Assembly (NCBI GenBank): GCA_028023455.1
Contig: JAQFVV010000319.1
Location: 560,001-624,000, forward strand
Length of the DNA: 64,000 bases
Origin: Epiperipatus broadwayi
Taxonomy: Eukaryota > Onychophora > Udeonychophora > Euonychophora > Peripatidae
Direction: 5' to 3'
A program made the position numbers and the translations under genes. Position 1 is the first letter of the stretch. The number at the start of each line of letters is the position of its first letter. Below the pieces are notes generated by a model that had not been told where the DNA came from, did not search any database, and worked only from the letters and a program-made list of their open reading frames with translations. Positions 49,401 to 60,405 of the stretch are shown here, piece after piece.

Positions 49401-50020
49401 TGGCATTTGAGGTCTTTAGTGGTTGTCGGTGAGTATAGAAAGGTATTAAAAGTACCCTTGCTCTTTTCTTTGCTCAAGTAATATCTTAGATAATAGGCCA
49501 TTATTAGTTTAAATTTAAATTGATTCACTAAATTTTGTGAATTAATATTTGTTTTGTTTATTATTTTAAGATTGAACATATTATAATTATTTTATGGTCA
49601 TCTAAGATGTTACTTATTTATTTATTAATCACAGTAATTCTTTGTTAGGCAACTTAACTTAAACTTTAATTTTACACAAGAGTTTTTTAAAATCCCTGAC
49701 GTTATTTACTCTTGTTGTTTTAGTAAATATAATTCTGTAAGATAATCTTATACAGTAAAGCATCATAGGGCTTATTCAGAGAGTGTTTGATTGATTGGTA
49801 GGATTAATATGGTAATTATGGATTAGTGATTTTTAAATAATAATTGGTATGGTTTAGTATTAGATCATTATTAATATACTATAATCGGTATAGTTCAGCA
49901 GTGTCGGATTTGAGCTTTATTTGATTATACATCTCTGGATCATCATTTCTTTTCTTTAAATTTATTGTAACCCCATTGAGCCGAGTCGTTTAGAGTCTGT
50001 CATTTATATTTTATTTTATT
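46463..50020. other. Unassigned AT-rich DNA with one unexplained frame
   Basis: A minus-strand frame at 47887-48180 (97 codons, starting MWWLPKIPNFEAEKK) stands out as less AT-rich and of mixed amino-acid composition, including GIHLQYIWEQEHPPEK and IPSFWGQALSNHG. I recognise no family. It could be a transposon or exon fragment. No splice signals or neighbours support a gene. The rest of the region shows nothing. Confidence 0.3.
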
Positions 50021-50115
50021 TTATTTCAATTTTATTTCTCTCTCTTTTATTTCATCTTCTTCTTACATCTCTCTATTTCATATCTTTCCCATCATCTCAT
50101 TTCTTCTCTCTTTCC

Positions 50116-50197
<82 letters not shown>

Positions 50198-50662
50198 TTT
50201 ATATTTCTTTTCTCCATTTCTTTTCCCTGTCAATTCTTTTTTTTCCATCATTTATCTTTACCATTAACATTATCTTCATTGGCATTATCTCTCTATATCT
50301 CCCTTGTCATCTTCTCCCTTTCTCATTTCATTATTAGCATCTTCTTCGTACATCTCTCTTTCTCTTTCTTTTTCCCCATCTTATTTCATTTCTCTCTCCT
50401 TTATTTCATCTTCTTCTATATCTCTCTCATATCTTTCTATTATCTCAGCCCCTCTCTCATTTCATTTTCATCATTTATCTTTGTCATTATCATTACCTCT
50501 CCTTTATTCCATTTTCTTCTTCTCTTTTTATCTCTCTCTATTCTATTAGGTTACAATTGGTTTCTCTCATTTCATTTTTCTCATTTATCTTTATCTTTAT
50601 AATATTCTCTCCTTTATTTCATTTTCTTTTTATCTCTCCCTCTATCTCTCCCATTTTATAAG
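50020..50662. repeat. Polypyrimidine (CT-rich) low-complexity tract with (AT)n
   Basis: The plus strand is almost entirely T and C with recurrent TCTCTC, TTTCATT and CATCTTC units, and is interrupted by an AT run at about 50118-50195. Overlapping Ser, Phe and Leu-rich frames here are by-products of composition. Confidence 0.8.
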
Positions 50663-50663
50663 G

Positions 50664-50664
50664 T

Positions 50665-50704
<40 letters not shown>

Positions 50705-50705
50705 A
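50664..50705. repeat. (TA)n palindrome with TTACT arms
   Basis: TTACT and AGTAA close a TA run as a 42-bp palindrome. A second TA run follows at about 50716-50750. Confidence 0.85.
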
Positions 50706-50712
50706 AATTATA

Positions 50713-50752
<40 letters not shown>

Positions 50753-51001
50753 ATTAAATTTGGATTTTCCTCAAAATAATGTGTATATAAAGTATAATTA
50801 TAACCTGTGCTATATGGGTTCCTTGACAAAGTGTATGTTTCCAAGGTATTTTGGTGTGAGAGGTTCATCTGACTTCTGACATTATGGATAATTGATAGGA
50901 TTGCAAACTTGATATAACTCATTGGAAGCTTCAGTTACCCCCTGTTCATCACAGGTAATCTGAGTTATTTAATTATTATTTACACACATATTATATTTTT
51001 A

Positions 51002-51249
51002 TATAAATTGTTATTTTTGGATTAAACCATGTATTATTTTGCATTAAAATCGGATATTTTGACGGACTAGCATCTGCAATTATCAAGGCTAACTTTTGGT
51101 TTCAAAAGTTAACTTTGACAATGATGAATGCTAGTCCATCAAAATATCGGATTGTACTTAAACCTGACAATGGAGGATGCAAGTCTATCGAAATATCAGA
51201 TTTTAATGCAAGATAATACATGGTTTAGTCCCAAAAATAATAATTTATC
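51002..51249. mobile_element. Foldback (MITE-like) element with three copies of one segment
   Basis: Outer arms 51002-51085 and 51165-51249 are imperfect reverse complements, sharing TTATTTTTGG, TAAACCATGTATTAT and TTGCATTAAAATC. Within them a segment of about 40 bp (GATATTTTGACGGACTAGCAT) occurs once forward (51052) and twice reversed (ending near 51150 and 51205). No ORF. Confidence 0.7.
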
Positions 51250-51724
51250 TATATCATTCAATGGTGAAAACATTATATATATATATATTCATTTCTTTTT
51301 TACTTAATTATATTTTTATCTATGTAAAAGACTATCTAATTTTTTGTCTTTGCAAATACGTATTTCATTTTAATTATGGATGATGTGCACATAAATTATG
51401 TGATGAATGAATAAAATAAAACATTTGATTATATTTATGTTATAAATGGCAAGAAATGGATGATTTGTTATTTTCTAAAATAAAAAAAAATTATGTAAAA
51501 TGAATAATCTATTTTAAAGCTTAATTTTATTTAAAGTTACCTGTAACATTTTCTTCTATAGTAGGAAGAGTTATTTCTATATATATATATATATAATGTC
51601 CGTTAATTAAAAAAAACAATTGTATATATATTCGTAATATAAATAAAGTGTCCATTAAGTAATAAATATTATAACAACAAAGAAAGTATAACATGTATTA
51701 TCTATTACACGTAGTCTTTCAGTT

Positions 51725-52088
51725 CACAATGGAAGCAAATATCACCAACTTAAATACCAGGATTCCTGAATTTTAACATTAAAAGTTTGTCTATTAATTA
51801 TATTTGTTTTATTTTTATTTATGAAACCTGTCTCCTTAATTCTTCTTTAAATCTGCTTTTTCTCTTCAAGATCAAATGTAAATTTATACTTAGGAATATG
51901 TAAATATAAATTTAAGTTTGATCCTGAAAATGTTAAGATTCAACATAAAAAGAAAAACCATAATAAAAAAAAAAAAAAAAACATTTTCATAAACAAAAAT
52001 GAAATAAATATAATTAATAGACAAGCTGCTAACAAGAAAAGTTAGAAATCCTGGTATTTGTGTTGATGACATTTGCTTTCATTATGGA
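51725..52088. mobile_element. Foldback element, about 360 bp
   Basis: Arms of about 100 bp: CACAATGGAAGCAAATATCACC at the left pairs with GTGTTGATGACATTTGCTTTCATTATG at the right (imperfect). ATACCAGGATT pairs with AATCCTGGTAT, and GTCTATTAATTATATTT pairs with its complement near 52005. The centre has a second inverted pair starting GATCAAA (51873) and ending TTTGATC (51923). No coding capacity. Confidence 0.7.
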
Positions 52089-52170
52089 TTTCAAATTTAA
52101 AAGGCAGTTGAAGGGGATTGAGTGACCAAAAATATTTCTGCACATTGAACAACTATATATATTAGTTAAT

Positions 52171-52182
52171 AACCATTACATT

Positions 52183-52226
<44 letters not shown>

Positions 52227-52235
52227 GTATATGGT

Positions 52236-52236
<1 letters not shown>
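52171..52236. repeat. (TA)n palindrome with 14-15-bp arms
   Basis: AACCATTACATTTA (52171-52184) and TAAATGTATATGGTT (52222-52236) are inverted arms with one extra base, around a TA run. A further TA run follows to about 52258. Confidence 0.88.
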
Positions 52237-52269
<33 letters not shown>

Positions 52270-52439
52270 CATTACAAGCATAAAGCTAAACTAGTCAATA
52301 TAAAATCAAAACTACCCCAAAACCAAAATTAAACCAGACCAGCATAAAATAATATAAAAACACAACCTAAGGTTTCACTTCTACAAGCAGACTTCTCAAG
52401 TATAAAGAACTACAAAAACTGCACAATGTATATATAATA

Positions 52440-53457
52440 TTAAAAAATACCCACAAATCCATTCACTTCCCATCCACCCTTAATATTAAAAGAACTCTTA
52501 AATAAGTTAATTGCTTCAGAATAATAAATTTTCAATAATAAAGACTCTTTAATTCTTCTTTTGATTTCATTTCTCTCAAAGAAGACAACTTTAGCTTCAT
52601 CAAAATCAATAGTGTGTCCTGTATCTTTTTCATGGACATACAAAGCAGAACTAAGATATCTATTTTAACTCTACTTTTATGAACCTTTATTCTTTCATTT
52701 AAACTCAAACCACTCTGACCTATGTAAACCATATTACAAAATAAACACGATATAAAATATACTACACCAGCAATAGTCTTTCTATGAAAAACTTCTTTTG
52801 TATTATTTAATAAATTATTCAATGTAACACATTTTTTCCAAGCAATTTTCTTATTTCCAAACAATTTACTATTTCTACACACAATTTTATAAGAAGACAA
52901 TTTAAATGGCAAAGAAATAAAATCATATTTTTCTTTAACGTTTACATCCTTACAAATATTACTATTAATTAAAATACTTTTAACAAATTTATCAGAGTAT
53001 CCAACACTCAAGTAATCTTTATAAAAATTGATATTTCTGAAACAAAGCTACCCCACTAAAATTATTTAATTTAATATTCCTATGACAATAATTCCTTAAA
53101 GCAGCTACTTTATGAGATACAGACTGATAGCTATCAGGTTTAATTATAGATCTTAATTCTTTACTTTTAACTAAATGACTGCACAATAAACAATAAGTTT
53201 CTACATTTCTAATCACCAAAAGATCTACTAATTTTAACTTACCAAAATCTAACACTCCTCCTTCTAACACAAATTTTATAGAAGGATCAAAACAATTAAA
53301 TTCATTTACAAATTCCTTCAATTTATCATTCTCAACTACAAATAAACAATCATCAACATATCTGACAAATAATTTTACATATAAACAATTCTTTTTAATA
53401 ATAATTTCCTCTTCCATATAATTAATATAAACTGAACATACTAAAGGAGAAATAATA
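52440..53457 (-). pseudogene. PLE reverse transcriptase end plus GIY-YIG endonuclease, left copy
   Basis: From the junction the frame reads ISPLVCSVYINYMEEE, then VRYVDDCLFVVE with the RT catalytic YVDD (in 53019-53457), and stops after a frameshift near 53015. It continues as 53011-52532 with VVYFISCLFCNMVYIGQSG, LNERIKVHKSRV: a GIY-YIG domain of PLE type. After another frameshift near 52655 the end is in a third frame (HEKDTGHTIDFDEAKVVFFE, then KRRIKE). The PLE enzyme nicks DNA and primes reverse transcription. The N-terminal RT half is absent, and two frameshifts mean it is inactive. Confidence 0.85.
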
Positions 53458-53465
53458 TAATGTAT

Positions 53466-54131
53466 TATTATTTCTCCTTTAGTATTGTCATAGGAATATA
53501 AAATTAAATAATTCTAGTGGAGTAGCTTTGTTTCAGAAATATCAATTTTATAAAGATTACTGAGTGTTGGATACTCTGATAAATTTGGTAAAAGTATTTT
53601 ATTTAATAGTAATATTTGTAAGGATGAAAAGGTTAAAGAAAAATATGATTTTATTTCTTTGCCATTTAAATTGTCTTCTTATAAAATTGTGTGTAGAAAT
53701 AGTACATTGTTTGGAAATAAAAAAAATTGCTTGGAAAAAGGGTGTTACATTGAATAATTTATTAAATAATACAAAAGAAGTTTTTGATAGAAAGACTATT
53801 CCTGATGTAGTATATTTTATTCCTTGCTTATTTTGTAAGAAGGTTTATATAGGTCAGAGTGTTTTGAGTTTAAATGAAAGAATAAAGGTTCATAAAAGTA
53901 GAGTTAAAAATAAATATCTTAGTTCTGCTTTGGATGTCCATGAAAAAGATACAGGGCACACTATTGATCTTGATGAAGCTAAGGTTGTCTTCTTTGAGAG
54001 AAATGAAATCAAAAGAAGAATTAAAGTCTTTATTATTGAAAATTTATTATTCTGAAGCAATTAACTTATTTAAGAGTTCTTTTAATATTAAGGGTGGATG
54101 GGAAGTGAATGGATTTGTGGGTAGTTTTTAA
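53466..54131 (+). pseudogene. PLE GIY-YIG fragment, right copy
   Basis: Inverted partner lacking the YVDD part through an internal deletion of about 349 bp. The frame 53564-54055 has VVYFIPCLFCKKVYIGQSV, LNERIKVHKSRVKNK and SALDVHEKDTGHTI, so the GIY-YIG core is continuous here where the left copy is shifted. A frameshift after KRRIK moves the C-terminal end (SEAINLFKSSFNIKGGWE) to another frame ending at 54131. Confidence 0.82.
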
Positions 54132-54262
54132 TATTATATATATTATGTAGTTTTTGTAGTTCTTTACACTTGAGAAGTCTGCTTGTAGCAATGAAACCTT
54201 AGGTTGTGTTTTTATATTATTTTATGCTGGTCTGGTTTAATTTTGGATTTGGGGTAGTTTTG

Positions 54263-54298
<36 letters not shown>

Positions 54299-54301
54299 CA
54301 T

Positions 54302-54306
54302 CAAAG

Positions 54307-54352
<46 letters not shown>

Positions 54353-54357
54353 CTTTG
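54302..54357. repeat. (TA)n palindrome with CAAAGTTA arms
   Basis: CAAAGTTA (54302-54309) and TAACTTTG (54350-54357) flank a TA run. The TA run just before (54268-54296) is also flanked by near-inverted TGATT and AATCA. Confidence 0.9.
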
Positions 54358-54815
54358 CATACTTATATGAATATGCTTCTTTCTTAGTTATTTAGTGGGC
54401 TTACTTCATTATCATATGCAAAAGATTAGATAAACAACAAAGTGAAAATAGAATAACACATTTTATCTACTTATATATTTATACATATATCCAGCAAACT
54501 ATCTTTAAACAGAACTGTTCATTTGTAAATGAAAGCTATAGACAGGTTAAAAAAATTTTAAAATATTTACGTACTTTCAAGCTGATAGGAACAGTTTACA
54601 TAAATACTGTTCAATAGAGTTGAGTTTTAGATCTAGTTTCTAGTCCTCCTACCCTTTACTGATGTTCTATTAGCTTGAAACCATGGTTTAAAGGTTGGAG
54701 ACAATTTGAAAGAGATATTGAATTTTTGATTCTCTCTCGGCATTTTTGTAAACAAGCTTGAGTGGGCTATTGGTAAAGCCCCATCTGTGATATATATATA
54801 TATATATATATATAT

Positions 54816-55370
54816 TAATACAGATAGAAACATAATGGAGGAAATTAATCATAGAATTAAACTTGGTTGGAGTGCTTTTGGTAGAAATAACTTGATACTA
54901 AAAGGAAATATGCCTATGTGTTTGAAAAGGATGGTTTTTAACAAATGTGTTTTACCAGTTCTTACTTATGGATCTGAGACTTGGACCTTTAAGAGAAGAG
55001 CAATACAGAGACTTCAGACCACTCAAAGAGTATGGAGAGATGTATGTTGGGAGTAACAAGAAGAGATCAAAAACGCAATGTATGGGTAAGGCAACAAACA
55101 GGTGTTACTGACCTTATTGAAAAAATTAAAAGATTGAAATGGAGTTGGGCTGGACATATTGCTAGAAGAGATGATAATAGATGGACAATTGAAATTTTAA
55201 ACTGGATTCCAAAAGATTGTAAAAGACCCAGAAAAAGACCACATGTGAGATGGATGGATGAAATAAGAAAATGTGCAAGGGTGTTGTGGAGAAGAGAAGC
55301 TAAAGATCGGAGAAGATGGATTAAACTTGGAGAGACCTTCATCCTGCAGTGGATTGACAATGGTTGATGA
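54816..55370 (+). pseudogene. RTE/BovB-type LINE, C-terminal fragment of the endonuclease-reverse transcriptase
   Basis: The first frame to 55056 reads INHRIKLGWSAFGRNN, NMPMCLKRMVFNKCVLPVLTYGSETWT, RLQTTQRV. The continuation from 55032 in another frame reads MERCMLGVTRRDQKRN, WAGHIARRDDNRWT, KRPRKRPHVRWMDEIRK and ends at 55367. This signature (LPVLTYGSETW, MLGV-RD, GHIAR, RP--RW-D) is typical of RTE-clade LINE C-termini. A missing base near 55030 causes the frame change. The 5' end is cut at a TA run, and the tail is TGATGATGA followed by (TA)n, like the short tandem tails of RTE elements. Inactive. Confidence 0.88.
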
Positions 55371-55396
55371 TGATATATATATATATATATATATAT

Positions 55397-55441
<45 letters not shown>
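55368..55441. repeat. LINE tail and (TA)n with TGATGATAT arms
   Basis: TGATGATAT (55368-55376) and ATATCATCA (55393-55401) are inverted around TA repeats, followed by another TA run to 55441. Confidence 0.85.
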
Positions 55442-55443
<2 letters not shown>

Positions 55444-55739
55444 GAGAGTACATGGAACTATCACATAAGTATATATAATTAGTATATCCTCTTCATTATT
55501 ATGAGTGTATAATGCACTCTCGAATTTTCAAATTTATAAGATCGCGTTTCAGTTCAAAATCGTGGAAAATGGAGGCTACATAAGCGCATTTTACATCCAT
55601 CTTTTTTTATTTTTGTGAAAGGTAAGTCGTATTTTTCTAGCTCAAAAATTGATGATTTTATAACAGTTTTTGTAATCATGTAACTCTAATTTTTTTGTCT
55701 TTTTTTCTGTTTTTTTTCATTTTAAACGGAATTCAGATA

Positions 55740-57490
55740 ACAGTAAGTTTGTAAAAGGGAAATTATGGATTGTTTTCTCCATTCAAGTGATGATAATACT
55801 TTTGCTGTCAGTCGGCCATATGATTTTGGTGCCTCGAGATCATCTGATGACATCTCTTTCAATGGTTTAAAGTCAGATTCCAGTATTTCAGAGGCAGATG
55901 TAGCGTCATCCAAAACAATGATGTGCAACTTCGCCAACTCCAGGCCCATCTTTCTGACCAGATCTCAATGTGTTGCCGATTAACATTATTGCACCATCCA
56001 ATTTTATAAAATCTCACAGGCCCAAGATTTCCACCACTAGTGAGTATAAGATTTTAGATTTTTTCATTTATTATGTGATAAAAAATATTTGAAAAAAATA
56101 TTTTAGAAACAAATTTGTGCTGAGCAGAAAAAAGCTCACGATTGGATCAATTTATCACATCGCAAGTTATTTGCATTTTTTGACATGATAATAGGCATTT
56201 CCTCCATATGTCCAGTACATGAATTAGATGACATATGGAGTTCTGATTTAAGAATTAGGGAATCATATTGAGCTCATATTATGACCTAAAATAGAATTTA
56301 TTCAATTTTATCTTGTCTACATTTTAACGACAATAAAAAATGTCAGATGCTAAAAGTAAAGATTTTGACAGAATAAATAAAATTAGGTCTATTATAGACT
56401 ACTGCAATGGTAATTTTAAAGCTGTATATCAAATGCATAGAGAAGTAGCAGTTGACAAAGCTATTACCAAATTTACTGGTCATAATAGCATGAAGCAATA
56501 TGAACTCTTGAAACCAATAAAGCAAGGGTTTAAATGGTGAATGTGTGTAGATGACCATAATGGGTATGTGTCCCATATGAAGTTGTACATAAGAAACAGT
56601 ACAACTTCAGATGCTGGCCAATGTCGGTGCTTTATTACATATTTTTTTTGCATTAGATATTTTACAAGTGTACAGTTAGCAGAAGAGCTATCTGGATACA
56701 AACTCAACTGTTGTTGCACACTAAATGAAAATAGAAGAGGTATCCAGACAACATCAAAGAACTGAATAAAAACTATAAAAATGATGAGGGAAGACTCACA
56801 TTTTAATAGATAAAGACAGTGGTCTTCAATTTTTAATTTGGATGGATAAGAAGCCAATTCTAACGCCAAACAATGCTTATCCACCTTCTGGGGTGATACT
56901 ATAAGAAGAAAACACAAATGACACATTATTCATATCCATGCCCACCTGCAATAAAAATTACAATTGGTACATGAGTGGAGTAAACTTGACCAATTGGAGA
57001 CAACTTCAGTATGGTTGGAGGAGAAAGACTAACTGATGGAAGATGCATGCTTTTTGGCACTGCTTTGATACAGCTGTTGACAATGCATATCTTCTGTACA
57101 CAGAATATATGATTAAAAACAGAATAAAGTGGATACACCTTTACTTTTTCAGAGAACCTTATCAGATAGCTTAATGGATGGGTTTTCCTCCAGAGCAAAA
57201 GAGCAGCATGTCATGTTGTACCACATCTGGCTCAGCATACCATTGGGAAACATAACCTATCTAATTTTTGTAAACACAACATAACAAAGAACAAGTTATA
57301 TCATCTGCCTAAAGAAGAAACAGAGACATCAAAGTTTTTTTTGGCTGCATGGAGTGTAGACTTATCACACTCTGCCAAAGTGTGCTGAGAAACTGTTTTA
57401 TCATTTACCACAGTGAGAGTATGGTAGGTCATACTTCTCAGATGCCTGACCAGTCAGCTTCTGTAGAAGGGTCAACATCTCCTATGTTGA
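55740..57490 (+). pseudogene. piggyBac-type transposase relic
   Basis: Consecutive pieces in changing frames match the piggyBac (DDE_Tnp_1_7) order. 55765-55983 is an acidic Ser/Asp-rich N-terminus. 56105-56340 contains AEQKKAHDWINLSHRKLFAF, IWSSDLRI and LSCLHFNDN. 56340-56540 contains INKIRSIIDYCNGNFKA and HREVAVDKAITKF (first catalytic Asp), SMKQYELLKPIKQGFKW. 56541-56765 contains NGYVSHMKLYI and RYFTSVQLAEEL, where the second Asp of the usual CDNFFTS is lost. 56790-57170 contains LIDKDSGLQFLIWMDKKPIL, YMSGVNL and DTAVDNAYLLYTEYM. In-frame stops and several frameshifts show it is dead. TTAA-flanked termini were not found. A domesticated gene is unlikely given the damage. Confidence 0.82.
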
Positions 57491-60326
57491 TGATCATCAG
57501 CAGCTCTAATTGGTAAGTTGTATTTGCATTTGAATCACTATTATTTAATTACAAGCTATTATTTTGTAGTAATCATTTGATTTTATATTTTAGGCAAATT
57601 CTGTATAACAAGATGAAGTGTTTGCCATAAGCTGGCAGAGTAGGATTAATAATAAAGATGATTATTATTAATATACTACATAGCACTGATTCTAACCCTT
57701 TTTTATTTAACTGCACCGACTATGGAGTCTGATGTGAACCATTATTTGTGCAATGCATTTAGCATTAACTTTATAGATAACATTATCTTTATTAGCTTTT
57801 TTGTATTATATATAATTTACATTTTGTTTGGTTTTTTTAATAATTTCATATATAATTTTAATTATGATTGCTTTTTTAATAATTTTATGTGTAATTTTAA
57901 TTTTGTTTGCTTTTCTATTATATTTTATTTATGTATGATTTCTTTCTTAGATTATATATAAGTTGTTTTTATTATTTTGTTTTATTATTTTATTTTGTAT
58001 ATAGTGTTTATCACATCATAGATAAATCCATTTTTTTTATTTACAATACAAAATGTTTTTTTTTCTCTTATTTTTCTCTAATATAAAAATTAATGCCTAA
58101 TTTTTTAATAAATTACAAACTCTATTGAAATTCTTTATTATAATATTCAAACAATACTAATTATTGATCAATATTAACTTCTGTTATCAGGAATGTCATA
58201 TTCGTTGCAGACCACTGTATGGAAAAACATTTTGGAGGGCTATTAGAAAAAATTAAAAACTACTGATATTCTTATTCTTTCAAGTGTGAAGTAATGGATT
58301 GCCTGAAGTAAGTCATATTATATATAATATTATGGAAATTCAATGAGAAATGCATATAACTTATTAATAAAAATATAATTTCAACTTTTAACCATAAAAA
58401 TTAAGATTTTATGAAATACTGTGAAAATAATTTTTAGAAATATTAATTTTTAAATTTTTTTTTATTTCTTTGAATATCAATGGCTGTTTTTATTGTCATT
58501 ACATTATTTGATGTTATAACTTTTAAATAATATAAGTTATGTCATTTTTGGACAATTCAAAGTTAATTATTATAAAATTTGTGGCTTAACATATTTTTTT
58601 AAATATTCAATATGGCTGCTTATCAGTATAAAGGATATACATTAGTTTTTTTTATATATAGTTGTTTTAATAAAATTAAAACAATTCAAAATAATTATTT
58701 TTCATTCATTTATATAAAACTTTTGTTTAAAATAATAAAACATATTAATTAAGATGTTGACATAGAGATACACTTAAGGTCAAGTCACAGCTTAGCAACT
58801 CATACAAAGAAAATGATATTAAATTCAATGATTGATTATTAATGTAATTAACAATTATAGAATATAAAAATTATGAAAACCAAATGTTATATGCAGTACA
58901 TGCCATTGGAAGTTGATTGTACTATAAATATTGAATTAGATAATTTATTAAGGAATTCTATGTTTTGTTGATGTACTAACCATTACATACAATAATTTTA
59001 TTGTGTTTGGATATAGAATCTTTTTAAAAGATAGAATAATAATTTGAATCATTTGCTTAGTGATAAAATTTTTATTAGAAAACAAATCTAATATCACTCA
59101 AATAGAAGTGTAAATAAATTACTCTTTACTAATATTATTCGTATTTTCAAAACTTATACATTTTATTAATTAGAAAAGCTTATAAAATCGTTCTAATTTG
59201 GAACTCTGAATAAATTTCTTCAGAAAACATTTATATATTTAAACCAAAAGTAATTTAAGATGATTATGCCTATAGAAAAATATATTGGAGTAAACAGCAC
59301 TTGTCATAGGATATAATGCTATTGTTTTAACCAAAGATAAATGTAACTACTTATTCCTACTGAAGTGCCTAATGATATAGAAATTTCATTTATATAATTT
59401 AAATGAATCTCCAATTGGTAGTGCAATCATTTGTGGAAATATGTCAACATCATGCAAGAAGAATGTTTTGAAACAACTGGGTATTTTGATTGCCTCTGCA
59501 ATGGTTAATGACCAAGAAATAAAGTACTTTATTTTTAAGAAAATATCCATCATCTTCAGGAATTGTCATTTAAAAATATTTAACTTTATTTCCTTAATTA
59601 CTAAAATCTGTCTCCCATTGGAATAATGTATTTAAAAAAGATTAAATGAAGAGGAATAGAATATTATAAAATCAAATATTTTTTGTTATATATTAATGAA
59701 ACATAGGTCTTCTATGAAAGTGACATGACTGAGGTATGAACTGAGATATGAACTGAGGTATAAAAGTAAAGTTAATATAAAGATAAGATTTTACCATACT
59801 TTATATTGGATCTATTCATGACAAGACAGAATTTTATTGTTACTATGTTAATTAATATGATAATATTTGTTTATTACTAGTAGTGTAAATAACTGATATC
59901 TTGTATAAATGACTTTATATTTCTTAATGATGCCTATACACAGGAAAGGTCTCATAAAGTCAGAATTCTCTCACATGGATTGCATACTATGAAATTACTA
60001 TTTATTTGTATATGAATTAAATCAAAATTAGCTAGTTTAGCATTTTTATAATTATTTTTTGAAAATTATAAAAAATTGTGTATTATGTTATAAATTATTA
60101 GAATATGTTCATGTTATGAGATACATATCTACTATCCGGAATATAATAATGTATTAATTATTTAATATTATAAAATAGTAGAGATATAAGTAAAGCACTT
60201 ATGATAATTTTATTTGTTAGATGAAATAAATTTGAATTGTTATTTATTAATAAATATTGTTAAAGTTTATTTTAAATTTAAAGAAGTTTTTAATTTATTT
60301 ATCCATTTTATGAAACCAAATAAAGT

Positions 60327-60328
<2 letters not shown>
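57491..60328. other. Unassigned AT-rich DNA
   Basis: GTAAGT at about 57511 and TATATTTTAG at about 57593 could bound a short intron just after the transposase relic. No coding evidence supports it. Poly-T and Phe/Ile-rich frames (57722-57961) are compositional. Nothing else recognised. Confidence 0.35.
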
Positions 60329-60363
<35 letters not shown>

Positions 60364-60365
60364 TT

Positions 60366-60403
<38 letters not shown>
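60329..60403. repeat. (TA)n microsatellite with TTTA interruptions
   Basis: TA run interrupted by TTTATT and AAATA, directly before the candidate LTR start. Confidence 0.9.

Positions 60404-60405
<2 letters not shown>

Larger units (their letters stand above)
52285..54268. mobile_element. Head-to-head pair of Penelope-like element fragments
   Basis: Minus-strand arm about 52285-53457 and plus-strand arm 53466-54268 are inverted copies of one PLE 3' part (RT end, GIY-YIG, 3' untranslated region). They meet at a perfect 19-bp inverted pair (53439-53457 and 53466-53484) with an 8-nt spacer. The plus arm then skips the part matching 53090-53438. Both outer ends run into (TA)n. Confidence 0.88.

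Noticed and set aside
50279-50602. Ser/Phe/Leu-rich ORF resembling a membrane protein
   Set aside because: It is a direct reading of a polypyrimidine tract. Two overlapping frames give the same kind of peptide.
52360-52420. Hammerhead-like GAAAC and short stem III in the PLE 3' region
   Set aside because: The CUGANGA box is not present (reads UUGAGAAG) and no stem I pairing was found. The sequence is shared by both PLE arms but does not meet the core requirements.
55081-55453. Minus-strand ORF of 128 codons over the LINE fragment
   Set aside because: Antisense of the RTE C-terminal frame extended through the TA repeat.
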